Positions 10,438 through 20,300 of a DNA stretch of 64,000 nucleotides are shown piece by piece. This DNA is from Tricholoma matsutake (taxonomy: Eukaryota > Basidiomycota > Agaricomycetes > Agaricales > Tricholomataceae), in assembly GCA_026075535.2 (NCBI GenBank), contig AP026544.2, positions 10,602,001 to 10,666,000 on the forward strand, given 5' to 3'. The position numbers and the translations under genes are program-made. The notes under the pieces were generated by a model. That model saw nothing but the letters and a program-made list of their open reading frames with translations, had not been told where the DNA came from and did not search any database. Each line of letters starts with the position of its first letter. Positions within the stretch are counted from its first letter, which is position 1.

Positions 10438-11362
10438 CTATTTGGAATTAGGGTTAGAATGTCTGTGAGAACCAGATATGAAGTCTGACATACGGGATCT
10501 AGTGGCAAGCTTTACAACAGACAGTGAACCACTCACCGGATCACCAGACTCTGGACCCTCATTGTTGTCATCTTCATCATCCTCCCCATCGACAACACCT
10601 GAGGAAGCAGGGGCTACTGCAGGACTCTCCAGCCTGAATGCCTGCCATGTAGGATGACATTGTTCCAAACATCATCCCACAATCTGAGAAAACCCGATGC
10701 AACACAGTGATCTTGTCCATCCATGTGAGTGTCTGGAGCATTTGGATGAGTGCCTGAAATCGACTTGACCAATGCCAAGGCTCCTTCATGGCCTTGATAT
10801 GTTTCAATTCTGTGATTGAGGAGCAAAGGCCATTAGGAGAACCGAAGAATTGTATCAGATAATAAAAATGTTTCAGTGCATGTTGATGTGGCAATGAGAT
10901 CGTCACCCAAACACCTGCTTCAATGAAGATGTTATGCAGTTTCTGGAATTGTTCAACACTTTCTCGGAAGGACTTGAGTGCAGGTGCTGTAATGGCATTC
11001 TGACGGGTGATGTAACAGGCATCCATGAAGGTGGCAATGCACTGTGCCATTGTGGCAGGTACATACCTGGCAATGGCGGCAAGAAATACCTGCCAAGAAT
11101 TCATGAGCCTTGGCAACAAGCAATTGACTAAAACACACCTTAATCAATGCTTTTGAGTCGTCACCTGTCCATTGATTGTAATCTCAACTGTCCAGGAATC
11201 TTCGAAGGCCAGGAAATGGTGGAACAGCTGAAATACTGCAAATGTTGAGAGACTGGAAATTATCAGCTGAATACTAATGCACCAGTGATCAATGTCCTCA
11301 ATAATTTCTAATGCCACTGCTTCACCATGAGTGATATGCAAATACTCGACTATCCATTCCAT
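10438..11362 (-). pseudogene. Plavaka-like transposase C-terminal fragment
   Basis: Three minus-strand frames (11362-11144, 11119-10577, 10668-10438) read in order as the C-terminal part of a very common basidiomycete transposon protein. Landmarks are ATFMDACYITRQNAITAPAL, SLPHQHALKHFYYLIQFFG, PNGLCSSITELKHIKAMKEP and a tail SVVKLATRS. I assign it to Plavaka (a CACTA-related basidiomycete group) from memory of these motifs. The N-terminal catalytic part is absent, and frame changes near 11120 and 10640 mark it as dead. Confidence 0.6.
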
Positions 11363-11780
11363 GAGGTATGAAGTTCTACAGACCCCTACAAAGCTCTATG
11401 AACCCATATGAACCCCTCCAAAGCTCTATGAACCCCTCCAAAGTTCTATGAACCTCTATGAAACTCTACAAAGTCATGAAAATGCTTCGAAATTCTTTGC
11501 ATGCCTTTGGCCACTGTAATACAATTCCCCCGACCTTTGGACAGCTCAGAATATACACTTGGAACATTGTCGATGAGTTTTGAACCAGTTTCAAGCAATA
11601 TCGCAGCGATATCGGCCTTCGAACAAGTCCAATATTTCCTCGACTGACTTCGAAAATCATCAAACATCAAAAATTGACATCGGACACTATATCACTATCC
11701 GAATGGTCATCGCACACATGCAAGACATATCCCCTACCATTGTTGAACAATATCGCACCGATTCTGGGCCACAAACAAAG
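11363..11780. repeat. Repeat of unknown type, TCGA-rich
   Basis: The left part (11370-11500) repeats CTCTATGAACCC, CCCCTCCAAAG and CTCTACAAAG and matches 4190-4310. The right part (11560-11770) is dense in TCG/CGA words. I see no gene. It ends at the start of HIT-d (11781). Confidence 0.5.
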
Positions 11781-11799
11781 GAGGTCTTTACACTCCCCC

Positions 11800-12064
11800 A
11801 CCTTTCCTGTCGGACTCCGACTGGAGTCCAACTGGACTGACTGGAGTCTGACCGGAGTCCAACTGGAGTCCACTGGGACTGGTCACCAGCCAACTGCCTG
11901 CAAAGTTGCCAGTCCAGTCCCAGTCCAGTCTGACTGGACTCCAAGTGGAATCCACTCAAACACTGGATTCCACTTGGACTGGTCCAGTGGAGTCCAGTGG
12001 AGTCCAGTTGGAGTCCAGTTGGAGTCCGGTTGGAGTCCACTGGGAGTCCAGTTGGATTCCACTC
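11800..12064 (+). repeat. HIT-d left subterminal repeats
   Basis: Many degenerate copies of GGAGTCCAACTGG or GGAGTCCAGTTGG lie here. They are the inverse of CCAGTTGGACTCC copies at 13775-13905, so the element has long, repetitive inverted ends. Arrays of short motifs inside the termini are typical of transposase-binding regions in hAT elements; binding here is an inference. Confidence 0.85.
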
Positions 12065-12077
12065 AAAAAGTGTGTAA

Positions 12078-12156
12078 GAAAAGGAATCAAACCCAGATCC
12101 CTGTCAGTTGCTTATGTAATCATAAACACAGTATAACCGTTACACCACAGTACCTT
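12078..12156 (-). other. Left tRNA-like module of HIT-d, pointing outward
   Basis: On the minus strand the A box TGGTGTAACGG (12147-12137) and B box GGGTTTGATTCC (12094-12083) are spaced as in a tRNA gene. The B box differs from GGTTCGATTCC by a C to T at a CpG. A full cloverleaf is not evident. Transcription would run toward the left terminus. Confidence 0.7.
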
Positions 12157-12393
12157 GTTTAAGGTATCATCTACTTGTGCTAGGTACTGTGTGCGGCTGT
12201 GTATGACAAAGCATATAGCCACGTCATCAAATGTGCCAGCTCATCACTCACCACCACCACCACCACCATTGACGGCCGCCTCCCTCCCTCCTCTCTCTAC
12301 CACCACCACTGCGTGGACACCCACCACCACCGCTCCCATGCCCAATCCACCATCACCACCACCCGCAAACGAGCCCAATGGATGGGCCCTACA

Positions 12394-12990
12394 TAAGTTT
12401 TTTTTTCATTTGCTTTTTGTTTTTATAAACTAACCAGCCTGTTTTTTTAGCTTTTTAGGTTATAATCTACTGGCAACGATGCCACCACTCGCAAACGCGC
12501 CAACACGGGCCCAAACGACGCGATCTGCGTCGTTTGGGCCTTATGTAAGTTTTTTTCGCTTGGTTTTTGTTTTTATAAACTAACTAACTCGTTTTTTTAG
12601 TTTTCTAGGTTATAATCTACTAGTAACGACACCACCACTCGCAAACGAGCCAACGCGGGCCCAAACGACGCAGATCGCGTCGTTTGGGCCCTATGTAAGT
12701 TTTTTTCACTTGGTTTTCGTTTTTATCAACTAACTAACTCGTTTTTTTAGTTTTCTAGGTTATAATCTACTAGTAATGACACCACCACCCGCAAACGAGC
12801 CAACGCGGGCCCAAACGACGCAGATCGCGTCGTTTGGGCCCTACGTGAGTTTTTTTCATTTGCTTTTTGTTTTTATGAACTAACTTGTTTTTTTTAGTTT
12901 TCTAGGTTATAATCTACTAGTAACGACACCACCACCCGCAAACGAGCCAAAACACCCACCCCACGCCTGCGAGCCCCTGCTCGTAGGGTG
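12394..12990 (+). repeat. Four tandem 150-bp hairpin-plus-intron units in HIT-d
   Basis: Donor sites recur at 12394 (mutated to ATAAGT), 12545 (GTAAGT), 12695 (GTAAGT) and 12845 (GTGAGT), a 150-bp period. Each is followed by a pyrimidine-rich stretch, CTAAC-type branch sequences (double CTAACTAAC in the two middle units) and an acceptor ending CTAG or TTAG before GTTATAATCTACT. Predicted introns span 12545-12608 and 12695-12758 (64 nt each) and 12845-12905. The 86-nt segments between them have stops in every frame. Each of the last three donors lies only a few bases after a perfect hairpin whose arms are GCCCAAACGACGC and GCGTCGTTTGGGC. Confidence 0.85.
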
Positions 12991-13133
12991 GATCCTGAGT
13001 GTGTGCAGTCGACGACGACAACACCTACCAGCACCCCCCAAAGCCGACAACACACCCACCCCACACCTGCGAGCCTCTGCTCGCAGGGTGGATGGGTGGT
13101 GAGAGCCCATGCCGACGAGCAGCTGCTCGTCGG
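12966..13133 (+). repeat. Hairpin series 1 of HIT-d (GAGC...GCTC)
   Basis: Three hairpins lie at 12966-12987, 13065-13087 and 13111-13132. Stems read CTGCGAGC/GCTCGTAG, CTGCGAGC/GCTCGCAG and CGACGAGC/GCTCGTCG, each followed by GGGTGGAT. Stem bases change in pairs between copies while the GGGTGGAT tail stays fixed. Confidence 0.75.
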
Positions 13134-13245
13134 GTGGATGGCGGGCACACCAGGGATAAGACGACCATGGGTGCGGCTGGCTACGGCGACGGACGCGTGC
13201 GAGGAGGGGTGGGCGACGACACCCACCCCAGACTGCATCCCCCAA

Positions 13246-13497
13246 CCCCCCCTCCCCCGTATTTTGCGTGGGGAGGGGTCTTTATTATTTTTAATTTATC
13301 TCTGCCCCCCCCTCGCACTGAATGCGAGGGGTATATATATTGTAGTACTTACAAATCCCCCCCTCATGCCGAATGCGAGGGGTTTAGTTTTTTATGTACA
13401 TAGTAATAATCCCCCCCCTCTCTCATCTTGCGAGAGGGTTTTTTTTTTTGTTTATTATTATATTATACCCACTCCCTCGTGTCCTACACGAGGGATG
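13246..13497 (+). repeat. Hairpin series 2 of HIT-d (C-run/G-run)
   Basis: Five hairpins lie at about 13246-13278, 13305-13331, 13356-13382, 13411-13438 and 13470-13496. The stems are CCCTCGC/GCGAGGG-like and the loops short. The last one, CCCTCGTGTCCTACACGAGGG, is followed by ATGTGGTTAATT. HIT-h repeats this series and the same final motif at 51360-51385. Confidence 0.75.
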
Positions 13498-13602
13498 TGG
13501 TTAATTAAAAATTTTTGATCTTAATTGTTTGAAAAATGCCTCCTTGAAGAATATGAAAAGTTGAGTCATAAATAAACCTTATATTGATCCTCAATAAATC
13601 TT

Positions 13603-13685
13603 CTGTGGCTCAAGTGGTTGAGCACACTTGTTTGGTTTGTCATGTGATTCCTTATGGTGAGGTCTTGAGTTCAATTCCTGCAGTA
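13603..13685 (+). other. Right tRNA-like module of HIT-d, pointing outward
   Basis: A box TGGCTCAAGTGG at 13606-13617 and B box AGTTCAATTCC at 13668-13678, separated by a segment with TTTGGTTTGTCATGTGATT shared with HIT-a. The strand is opposite to the left module, so both promoters face out of the element. Confidence 0.7.
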
Positions 13686-13924
13686 CAAAAATTTATTTTG
13701 TGGGTACTTTATGAAATTCACCAAGTCCGAAGTCCTTTGAGCTCATATCTAATTGACTTATCATTTGGTTGCGCTCAGACTCCACTTGGACTCCAGTTGG
13801 ACTCCAGTTGGACTCCAATGGGGGATTGAACTCTACATGACTTAGTGTAGTTCAATTGGACTCCACTTGGACTCCACTGGACTCCGGTCAGTCCAGTCGG
13901 AGTCCACTACGACAGGTGGGGGAC

Positions 13925-15200
13925 TCAAGCCCGCTGGTCCAAGTACCTATCCCAGTTCAACCTTGTAATCTGTTTCCATCCAAGGAAACTTGGAGCTAAA
14001 CCTGATGTGTTAACTAGACACTGGGATGTCTACTGCAAAGGGGGAAATAGCAACTTTGTCTCAGTAAATCTGACCAACCTCTGACCTATCTTTACCCAAG
14101 AACATCTCACTTCATCACTCTGTGCTACCTATCTTGCAACTCCTATCCTCCAACAAGCTATCATAATGGATCTTGAGAAACTCCATAACAACATTCATTC
14201 CAACCTACACCTGGACCCCATCTCTGCAGCACACCTACCAATTCCTACTGCACCTAATTGGACTATGGACGAAAGTAGACTCCTCCACCAATTCAACAGG
14301 ATTTATGTCCTGGACATCATGGACCTCCAACTCAAAGTCCTACAGTATAAACATGATCATATACTGTCCGGATATTACAGACAAAACAAAACCCTTCAAC
14401 TCATTCGATGTGACTATGTATGGCCTAACCTTTGCACCTTTGTCCAGCACTTCTGCAGTTCATGTACTACTTGCATAAGGGCTAAAGCACCTTGACACAA
14501 ACCTTACAGATTCCTAAAACAGCTACCTGTTCCAGAAAGACTGTGGAATTCTATTTCTATTGACTTCATTGAACAGTTACCAGACTCTGATGGCCATACT
14601 GCTATACTCGTTATTGTGGACAGACTTTCCAAGCAAGGCATACTCATTCCAAATCACTGCGCAACAATTGGCAAATCTATTCATCCTCCATGTATTCTCT
14701 AAACACAGTTCTGTTCCATGTCACTTGTGACCAGGGCTCCAAGTTCATCTCCCACTTCTTCCACTCTCTAGGTCAAGCCCTAGACATGAAGATTCACTTC
14801 ACCTCTGGTTACCACCTGGAAGGTGACAGACAAACTGAAAGGCTCAACCAAACCCTAGCAATACCTTTGGATTTTCTGTAACTAGCAGCAAGACAACTGG
14901 TCTGGTCTCCTTCCTCTTGGTGAATTTGCTTACAACAATGCTGCAGCTTCCACCAGAGTTTCCCCATTCTGTGCCAACAAAGGTTATCATCCTAATATCA
15001 CTATTCATCCCGAGCACAAGTTAGCTTCACAATGTGCTTATGAATATGTTGTTGACCTGGATGAACTCCACACAGAACTCTGACATCAACTCTCCAAGGC
15101 CCAGGAAGTATGAAGATATCTGAGTGCTATCAGATCAGTCAAGTGTAGAATACCTTGATGGGCTGCTACACACTACACAAAAGTGCATCATTGCATATTA
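13925..15200 (+). pseudogene. gypsy-C fragment: RNase H tail and integrase
   Basis: The fragment starts within the RNase H tail (QARWSKYLSQFNLVICF) and goes through the integrase zinc region (HDHILSGYY, then CSSCTTCIRAK near 14460) and the catalytic core ([28 protein letters not shown] near 14560). The rest, up to about 15180, has several stops and frame changes (DQGSKFISHFFHSLG lies in another frame). It is a decayed Ty3/gypsy copy from a family distinct from gypsy-A and gypsy-B. Its left part is missing at the HIT-d junction, and HIT-e cuts its right side at 15262. Confidence 0.8.
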
Positions 15201-15261
15201 ACAATTTAATGCAATTACATTCTGGTCAGGGCCAGTGAGATAAAATCTTCACGAAAATGTT

Positions 15262-15287
15262 GAGGTCTTTACACTCCCCCATATATT
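15262..15287 (+). mobile_element. HIT-e, left terminus only
   Basis: The sequence GAGGTCTTTACACTCCCCC at 15262-15280 is the HIT family terminus, followed by ATATATT. The 5' LTR of gypsy-B begins at 15288. More HIT-type sequence lies just beyond the gypsy-B 3' LTR (27498-27647), which suggests gypsy-B landed in this copy. Confidence 0.65.
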
Positions 15288-15698
15288 TGTTAGGAAACCA
15301 CCCCATTACCTAATAAAATGTCATTTTTATTTTATTATGTTGAATTATGCTACATTACACTAAATGACGCTAAATGATGCTACACTTTGATAGCATGAGA
15401 ATTTTATTTTGCACACATCAAGATGTACATGCATGTATGCACACGTCGGTAACAACAATGTACAATATGTGTAACATAGTATATAAACCCTAAATATACA
15501 CCTAGGGGACCCAGTTGTGTTCTCTTAGGTATGCCACCTACATTTTTGGTGTGAAAGGCCTTTGTCAACAAACTCACCTATTAATAACCCCTCACATCAA
15601 AACCATCAATTCCCCCATCATGAGCATGGATCCAACCCCCTTCTTGTAGAGAGAACCTGCATGGTCTTAGCTAGCAGATAGTGGGTGTCACCCTAACA
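15288..15698 (+). repeat. gypsy-B 5' LTR
   Basis: 411 bp, TGTTAGG...CCCTAACA, paired with 27087-27497. A likely promoter region includes TATATAAACCC near 15480. Differences from the 3' copy are mostly transitions, many at former CpG sites (for example CACACGTCGG against CACACATTGG). Confidence 0.93.
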
Positions 15699-15711
15699 GA
15701 AGAACACAACT

Positions 15712-16077
15712 TGTAAGGGGACTAGGGGGGTGCCCTGTGTGTTTTTCCTATTCTTTATGTTTGTCCTATATTTTTCCCCACCTCATTTCCTTCTATTCTT
15801 CATTTTCTATGATTTTTCCGGATTTTATTACTAATTTTCCTCTGCTATCATGTTTGTACATGTTGACACTTTTATATTTAGAGGCGGAGTACCCCTTCCG
15901 ACACATACCCCTTGGTATGATGTCATTCGGCGGCCTTGATCCGCCTATCTCCGCCTTTTTCTATTTTTAGGTTATATTTGATTTTTGTCATCTTCACATA
16001 TACTGGGCATCAGCAAGGGGATCCTTAGAGTTTTCTCTTCAGATTTCCCTTTGCTAGAGATTTAGGTTGCCCTTATA
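15712..16077 (+). repeat. gypsy-A 5' LTR (366 bp)
   Basis: It matches the 3' LTR with a few transitions. It lacks a 60-bp segment present in the 3' LTR (21627-21686 region), where the missing piece begins GTGTGT and ends TTGCTAG and is flanked by the repeat GATTTCCCTTTGCTAG. Confidence 0.93.
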
Positions 16078-16243
16078 GTAGAAAACTCTCCCCTAAGGCC
16101 CGAAAATCGCGAACGCACTGCCCAAGATAGGCAGGTATGGACTGGACGACACTTCCCAAAGCTCCACAGAGTCCCTACACACCGTTCCAGATAATCTCGC
16201 CTTTATTACGCCACCATTTTCGCCAAACGCACTCCCTAGCGAC

Positions 16244-17362
16244 ATGGACGCATCAGAACGCTTCGACGCGCTTGAAAGCAATGTTTCCGGAATGCGCGCG
16301 CAAATCGACTCGCTTAAATCTATGATTGAAAACTTCGTTAGGACCCTCCAGGCTAACCCTACGACCAATAGTTCCCCCTTCATGACTCCAAGCGCACCCC
16401 ACAACGACGTTTTGCCAAACGCGTCCACTAAGGAACATGCCCAGATCAAACCGTCCCCCCCCGCCGAATTTAATGGTGCACATGCACAGGGACGTGCATT
16501 CCTTAATTCCTGTGAGTTATACATTAGTCTCCAGTCGCATCAATTCGTCAATGAGGCTGCAAAAATTTATTGGGCCTTCACATACATGAAATCTGAACGC
16601 GCCTATCTCTATGTGGACCGTATCCTACGTCAAACTAAAGAACTCGGTTCTCTACCTTTCTCCACTTGGGGTGACTTTCGAGCTGAGTTCGTACGCCACT
16701 TCTGCCCCCTCAATGAACGCCACCAAGCAGTGACACGACTTGAGTCATCCGCTTACCACCAGGGACGTCGATCCGTGGATGACTATATCGATGAGTTCAA
16801 GGATTTGGTGGACATGGCAGGATATGGGAGTGGGTTACCAGTGGTGGTGAAGTTCCGACGGGGGCTCAACCGAGAAATTCAGGACCAGATTGCACAGATG
16901 TTGGAAGGGCGCCCAGCGGATGATGATATCCTTGCTTGGTATGAAGCTGCTTCACTCTGTGATGAGAACTGACTCACAAATGCAGCGTTTAATGCTGCAT
17001 TCCGTGCTCCAACTACCACTCATATGCCCTACACCTTCAATTGAAGCCTCCCCCACCCTAACCCCATTCCTGTTCGTCAAACTCCCACACCAGCCATCAA
17101 TGTCCCAGTACCAATGGATGTTGATGCAGCCCGCAGCCATGCACGTAAGTTGGATCTCTGCTACCGTTGTGGGGAACCTGGACACAGGGCTAGAGCGTGT
17201 CCCCATCGTCAGGATATCCGCATGCTCACCCCCGAGGGACGAGACGAACTCCTGCAAGATTTGTTGGCGCTTGTAGATGTTGAGGAAGCAAAGGATCAAG
17301 TTGCAGAGGAAATTAAGTTGGAAGTTGTAGAGGAGCAGGATTTTCCTATTCGCAGCGAGTGA
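16244..17362 (+). pseudogene. gypsy-A gag
   Basis: The ATG at 16244 starts a retrotransposon gag: coiled-coil-like N-terminus (FDALESNVSGMRAQIDSLKS), then the capsid region with YVDRILRQ, SFSTWGDFRAEF-type and DDYIDEFKDL motifs. A zinc knuckle CYRCGEPGHRARAC lies at about 17159-17200. In-frame TGA codons at 16970-16972 and 17042-17044 interrupt it; both would be Arg as CGA. The natural stop TGA at 17360-17362 overlaps the first codon (GTG at 17359) of the pol frame, which lies in the -1 frame. Confidence 0.9.
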
Positions 17363-20300
17363 ATCGTACGCCCTCACTGCCTGTCCATAACCACTTTGAA
17401 GTCTTGTCAGTTGAATCCCCGGAGAATGAATCCATTTCTGTGACTACTCCCCTCTCTGACCCTTCGAAGTTGGCTAAAGACGTACCTGCTCTCCCCATCT
17501 CTCCTTCTACTCCACGTCCCAAAATTAAATCATGGGAGTGTAAACTACCACGCAAGTATATTGTGGCATCCACTCCCTCTGCACATTCCTTAAACCTAGC
17601 CATCAAACTGCAGATGACCGACACTGGACAGATACTCGGTGTCTCTGCACTCCTGGACTCTGGTGCAACTGGTCTCTTCATCAATTCCCATCTGGTACAA
17701 CAACATTGCCTAAATACTCGCTCACTCTCATGTCCGATACCTGTATATAACATGGATGGATCCCCAAATGAAGCTGGTGCCATCCGAGAGGTTGCAGACC
17801 TGGTTCTCTGTTACAAAGATCATAGTGAGCATGCCATTTTTTCTGTCACTCAATTAGGAAAGCAAAAGGTGATTTTGGGATATCCATGGCTTCGAGACCA
17901 TAACCCAGAGGTTGACTGGCGTACTGGGGAGGTTACCATGAGCTGATGTCCATCCCGCTGTCGGATGTGTTTCACAGAAGTCAGGCAAGAACATTGTGGA
18001 CAGAAGGCGGCGATACGACGTACTCAGAAGTGTCGTGCTGGACCCCTGCCTATACCTGAAGTGGAATTGGAAGGGGTTCCTGATCTAATGCCAGACTCGG
18101 ATGATGATGATGAGGACCCAGAGGAAGTGGAGGAGGGTGATCGGATCTTCTACACTGCGATTTGCTCATCGCATGAGGTGTGTGCCACATCGAACATATC
18201 CCAACGCCTCACCGAGGCCTTCCACAAAAACAACGCTGCTAAATCCTCTACTAACTCCTTACTCCCTCATCTCCATGAGTTTGAAGACGTGTTCTCCAAG
18301 GAGTCATTCGACTCTCTTCCTGCGCGCAAGCCATGGGATCACATGATCGAACTCACCCCCAGCGCAACCCCTTCATCCTGCAAGGTCTATCCTCTCTCTC
18401 CGGAAGAACAACGGCAGCTTGACCAGTTCATCGACGAGCACCTGGCCTCTGGACGTATTCGACCATCGAAGTCACCCATGGCCTCTCCCTTTTTCTTTGT
18501 CAAGAAGAAGGATGGCTCACTTCGACCGGTTCAAGACTACAGAAGGCTCAACAACATCACGGTCAAAAATCGCTACCCACTACCCCTCATCTCCGAACTC
18601 GTAAACCAGCTCCATGGAGCCCGATACTTCACCAAGCTTGATGTCCATTGGGGCTATAATAATGTGAGGATAAAGGAGGGAGATGAGTGGAAGGCAGCCT
18701 TTCATACCAACCGTGGTCTTTTTGAACTGCTTGTCATGTTCTTTGGCCTTACTAATAGCCCTGCCACCTTTCAGACCATGATGAATGACATCTTCCACGA
18801 CCTCATCCTTGAAGGCGTTGTCTGCATCTATCTCGATGACATCCTCATCTTCACTCGCATGGTTGAAGAGCACCATCGCATCATGCGCCTCATCCTAGAG
18901 TGACTTCAACAGTACAAACTCTACCTTCGTCAGGACAAATGCGAGTTCGAAAGGACCAAGATCGAGTACCTCGGCCTGATTATCTTGGAGGGTCAAGTGG
19001 AGATGGATCCTATCAAGGTAAACAGGGTCACAGCTTGGCCGACGCCCATGAACAAGAAGGAGGTGCAGTCTTTCCTGGGCTTCATCAATTTCTATCGGCG
19101 TTTTATCAAGGATTTCTCACATCATGCACGACCACTGTTTGACTTGACAGGAAAGGAGGCATGGAGGTGGGATAATGCACAACAGGAGGCATTTGAAAAG
19201 CTTAAGGAGATGGTCACTTCCGCTCTGATCCTTACCTTTGCTGACAATTCGCGTCCTTTTTGTGTAGAAGCCGACAGTTCTGACTTTGCGACGGGCGCCG
19301 TGTTGTCTCAGCAGTCTCTGGAGGACCAGAAGTGGCATCCTGTTGCGTTCTACTCCAAAAGCCTCAGTGCTGTAGAACGAAACTATGAGATCCATGACAA
19401 GGAGATGTTGGCAATAATGCATGCGCTTGAGGAGTGGCAACACTTCCTCGAGGGTGCCCAACACAAGGTGGAAATTTGGACAGATCACAAGAATCTCGAG
19501 TACTTCATGACGGCCAAGAAATTGAACCGTCGTCAAGCTCGTTGGTCCCTGTATCTATCTAGATTCGACTTCTCCTTGCACCACCGTCTGGGTCGCAGCA
19601 TGGGGAAGACCAATGCCCTATCCCGACATGCAGACCATGGGGATGGCAGCGGTGACAACCAAAACAGTGTGCTGTTGCAGCCAGACCTATTCACCATTTG
19701 GGCACTGGAAGGCATCACACCCCAGGGCGAGGAGTGGGACATCCTACGTGACATTCGTCGCGCAAACCGTAGCGGTTTACATGAAGATGTTATCGCCTGA
19801 GCTGTTAAAGAACTGAGGAAGGGATCGACCCTTTCCTTACGTGCGGCAGAGTGGGCTGAAAAGGAGGACTTGTTGTATTTCAGGGATCACATCTATGTTC
19901 CCAATGACCCAGACCTTTGCTGGCACATCATATCCCAACACCATGACTCACAGATTGCTGGCCACTCCGGATGCTGGAAGACCTTGGAGCTCACCTCACG
20001 GAACTATTGGTGGCCACAAATGTCATGGCTCATTGGTCAGTATTGTCGCACTTGTGACCTTTGCTTACGCACCAAGGTTCCTCGTCACAAGCCTATTGGT
20101 GAGCTACACCCTCTTCCTGTTCCAGAGAGTCGTTGGGATGTCGTCAGTGTCGACTTTGTGGTGGAATTGCCAGAGTCAAATGGGTTTGATGCAGTGATGT
20201 GCACAGTTGACTCAGTGGGAAAACATGCTCACTTCATTCCCACTCATACCACTGTCAGTGCCCTAGGTGCCGCTCGACTGTACCTCCACCACGTGTGGAA

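Larger units (their letters stand above)
11781..13922 (+). mobile_element. HIT-d, least decayed copy of the composite element family
   Basis: The left terminus GAGGTCTTTACACTCCCCCAC starts at 11781. The right side ends in an inverted partner (CGACAGGTGGGGG at 13910-13922), where the outermost bases are missing and broken gypsy-C sequence follows. Order: subterminal GGAGTCCAACTGGAGTCC repeats; outward tRNA-like module (-); CAC-rich stretch; four 150-bp hairpin-plus-intron units; three GAGC-type hairpins; five C-rich/G-rich hairpins; AT-rich segment; outward tRNA-like module (+); inverted subterminal repeats. There is no plausible protein. Its CpG sites are the best preserved in the family, suggesting the most recent activity. 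Confidence 0.85.

Noticed and set aside
12966..13497. Rho-independent terminators (C-run/G-run hairpins followed by T-runs)
   Set aside because: Several hairpins are followed by T-rich DNA, but the window is eukaryotic and the hairpins are repeated parts of HIT elements.
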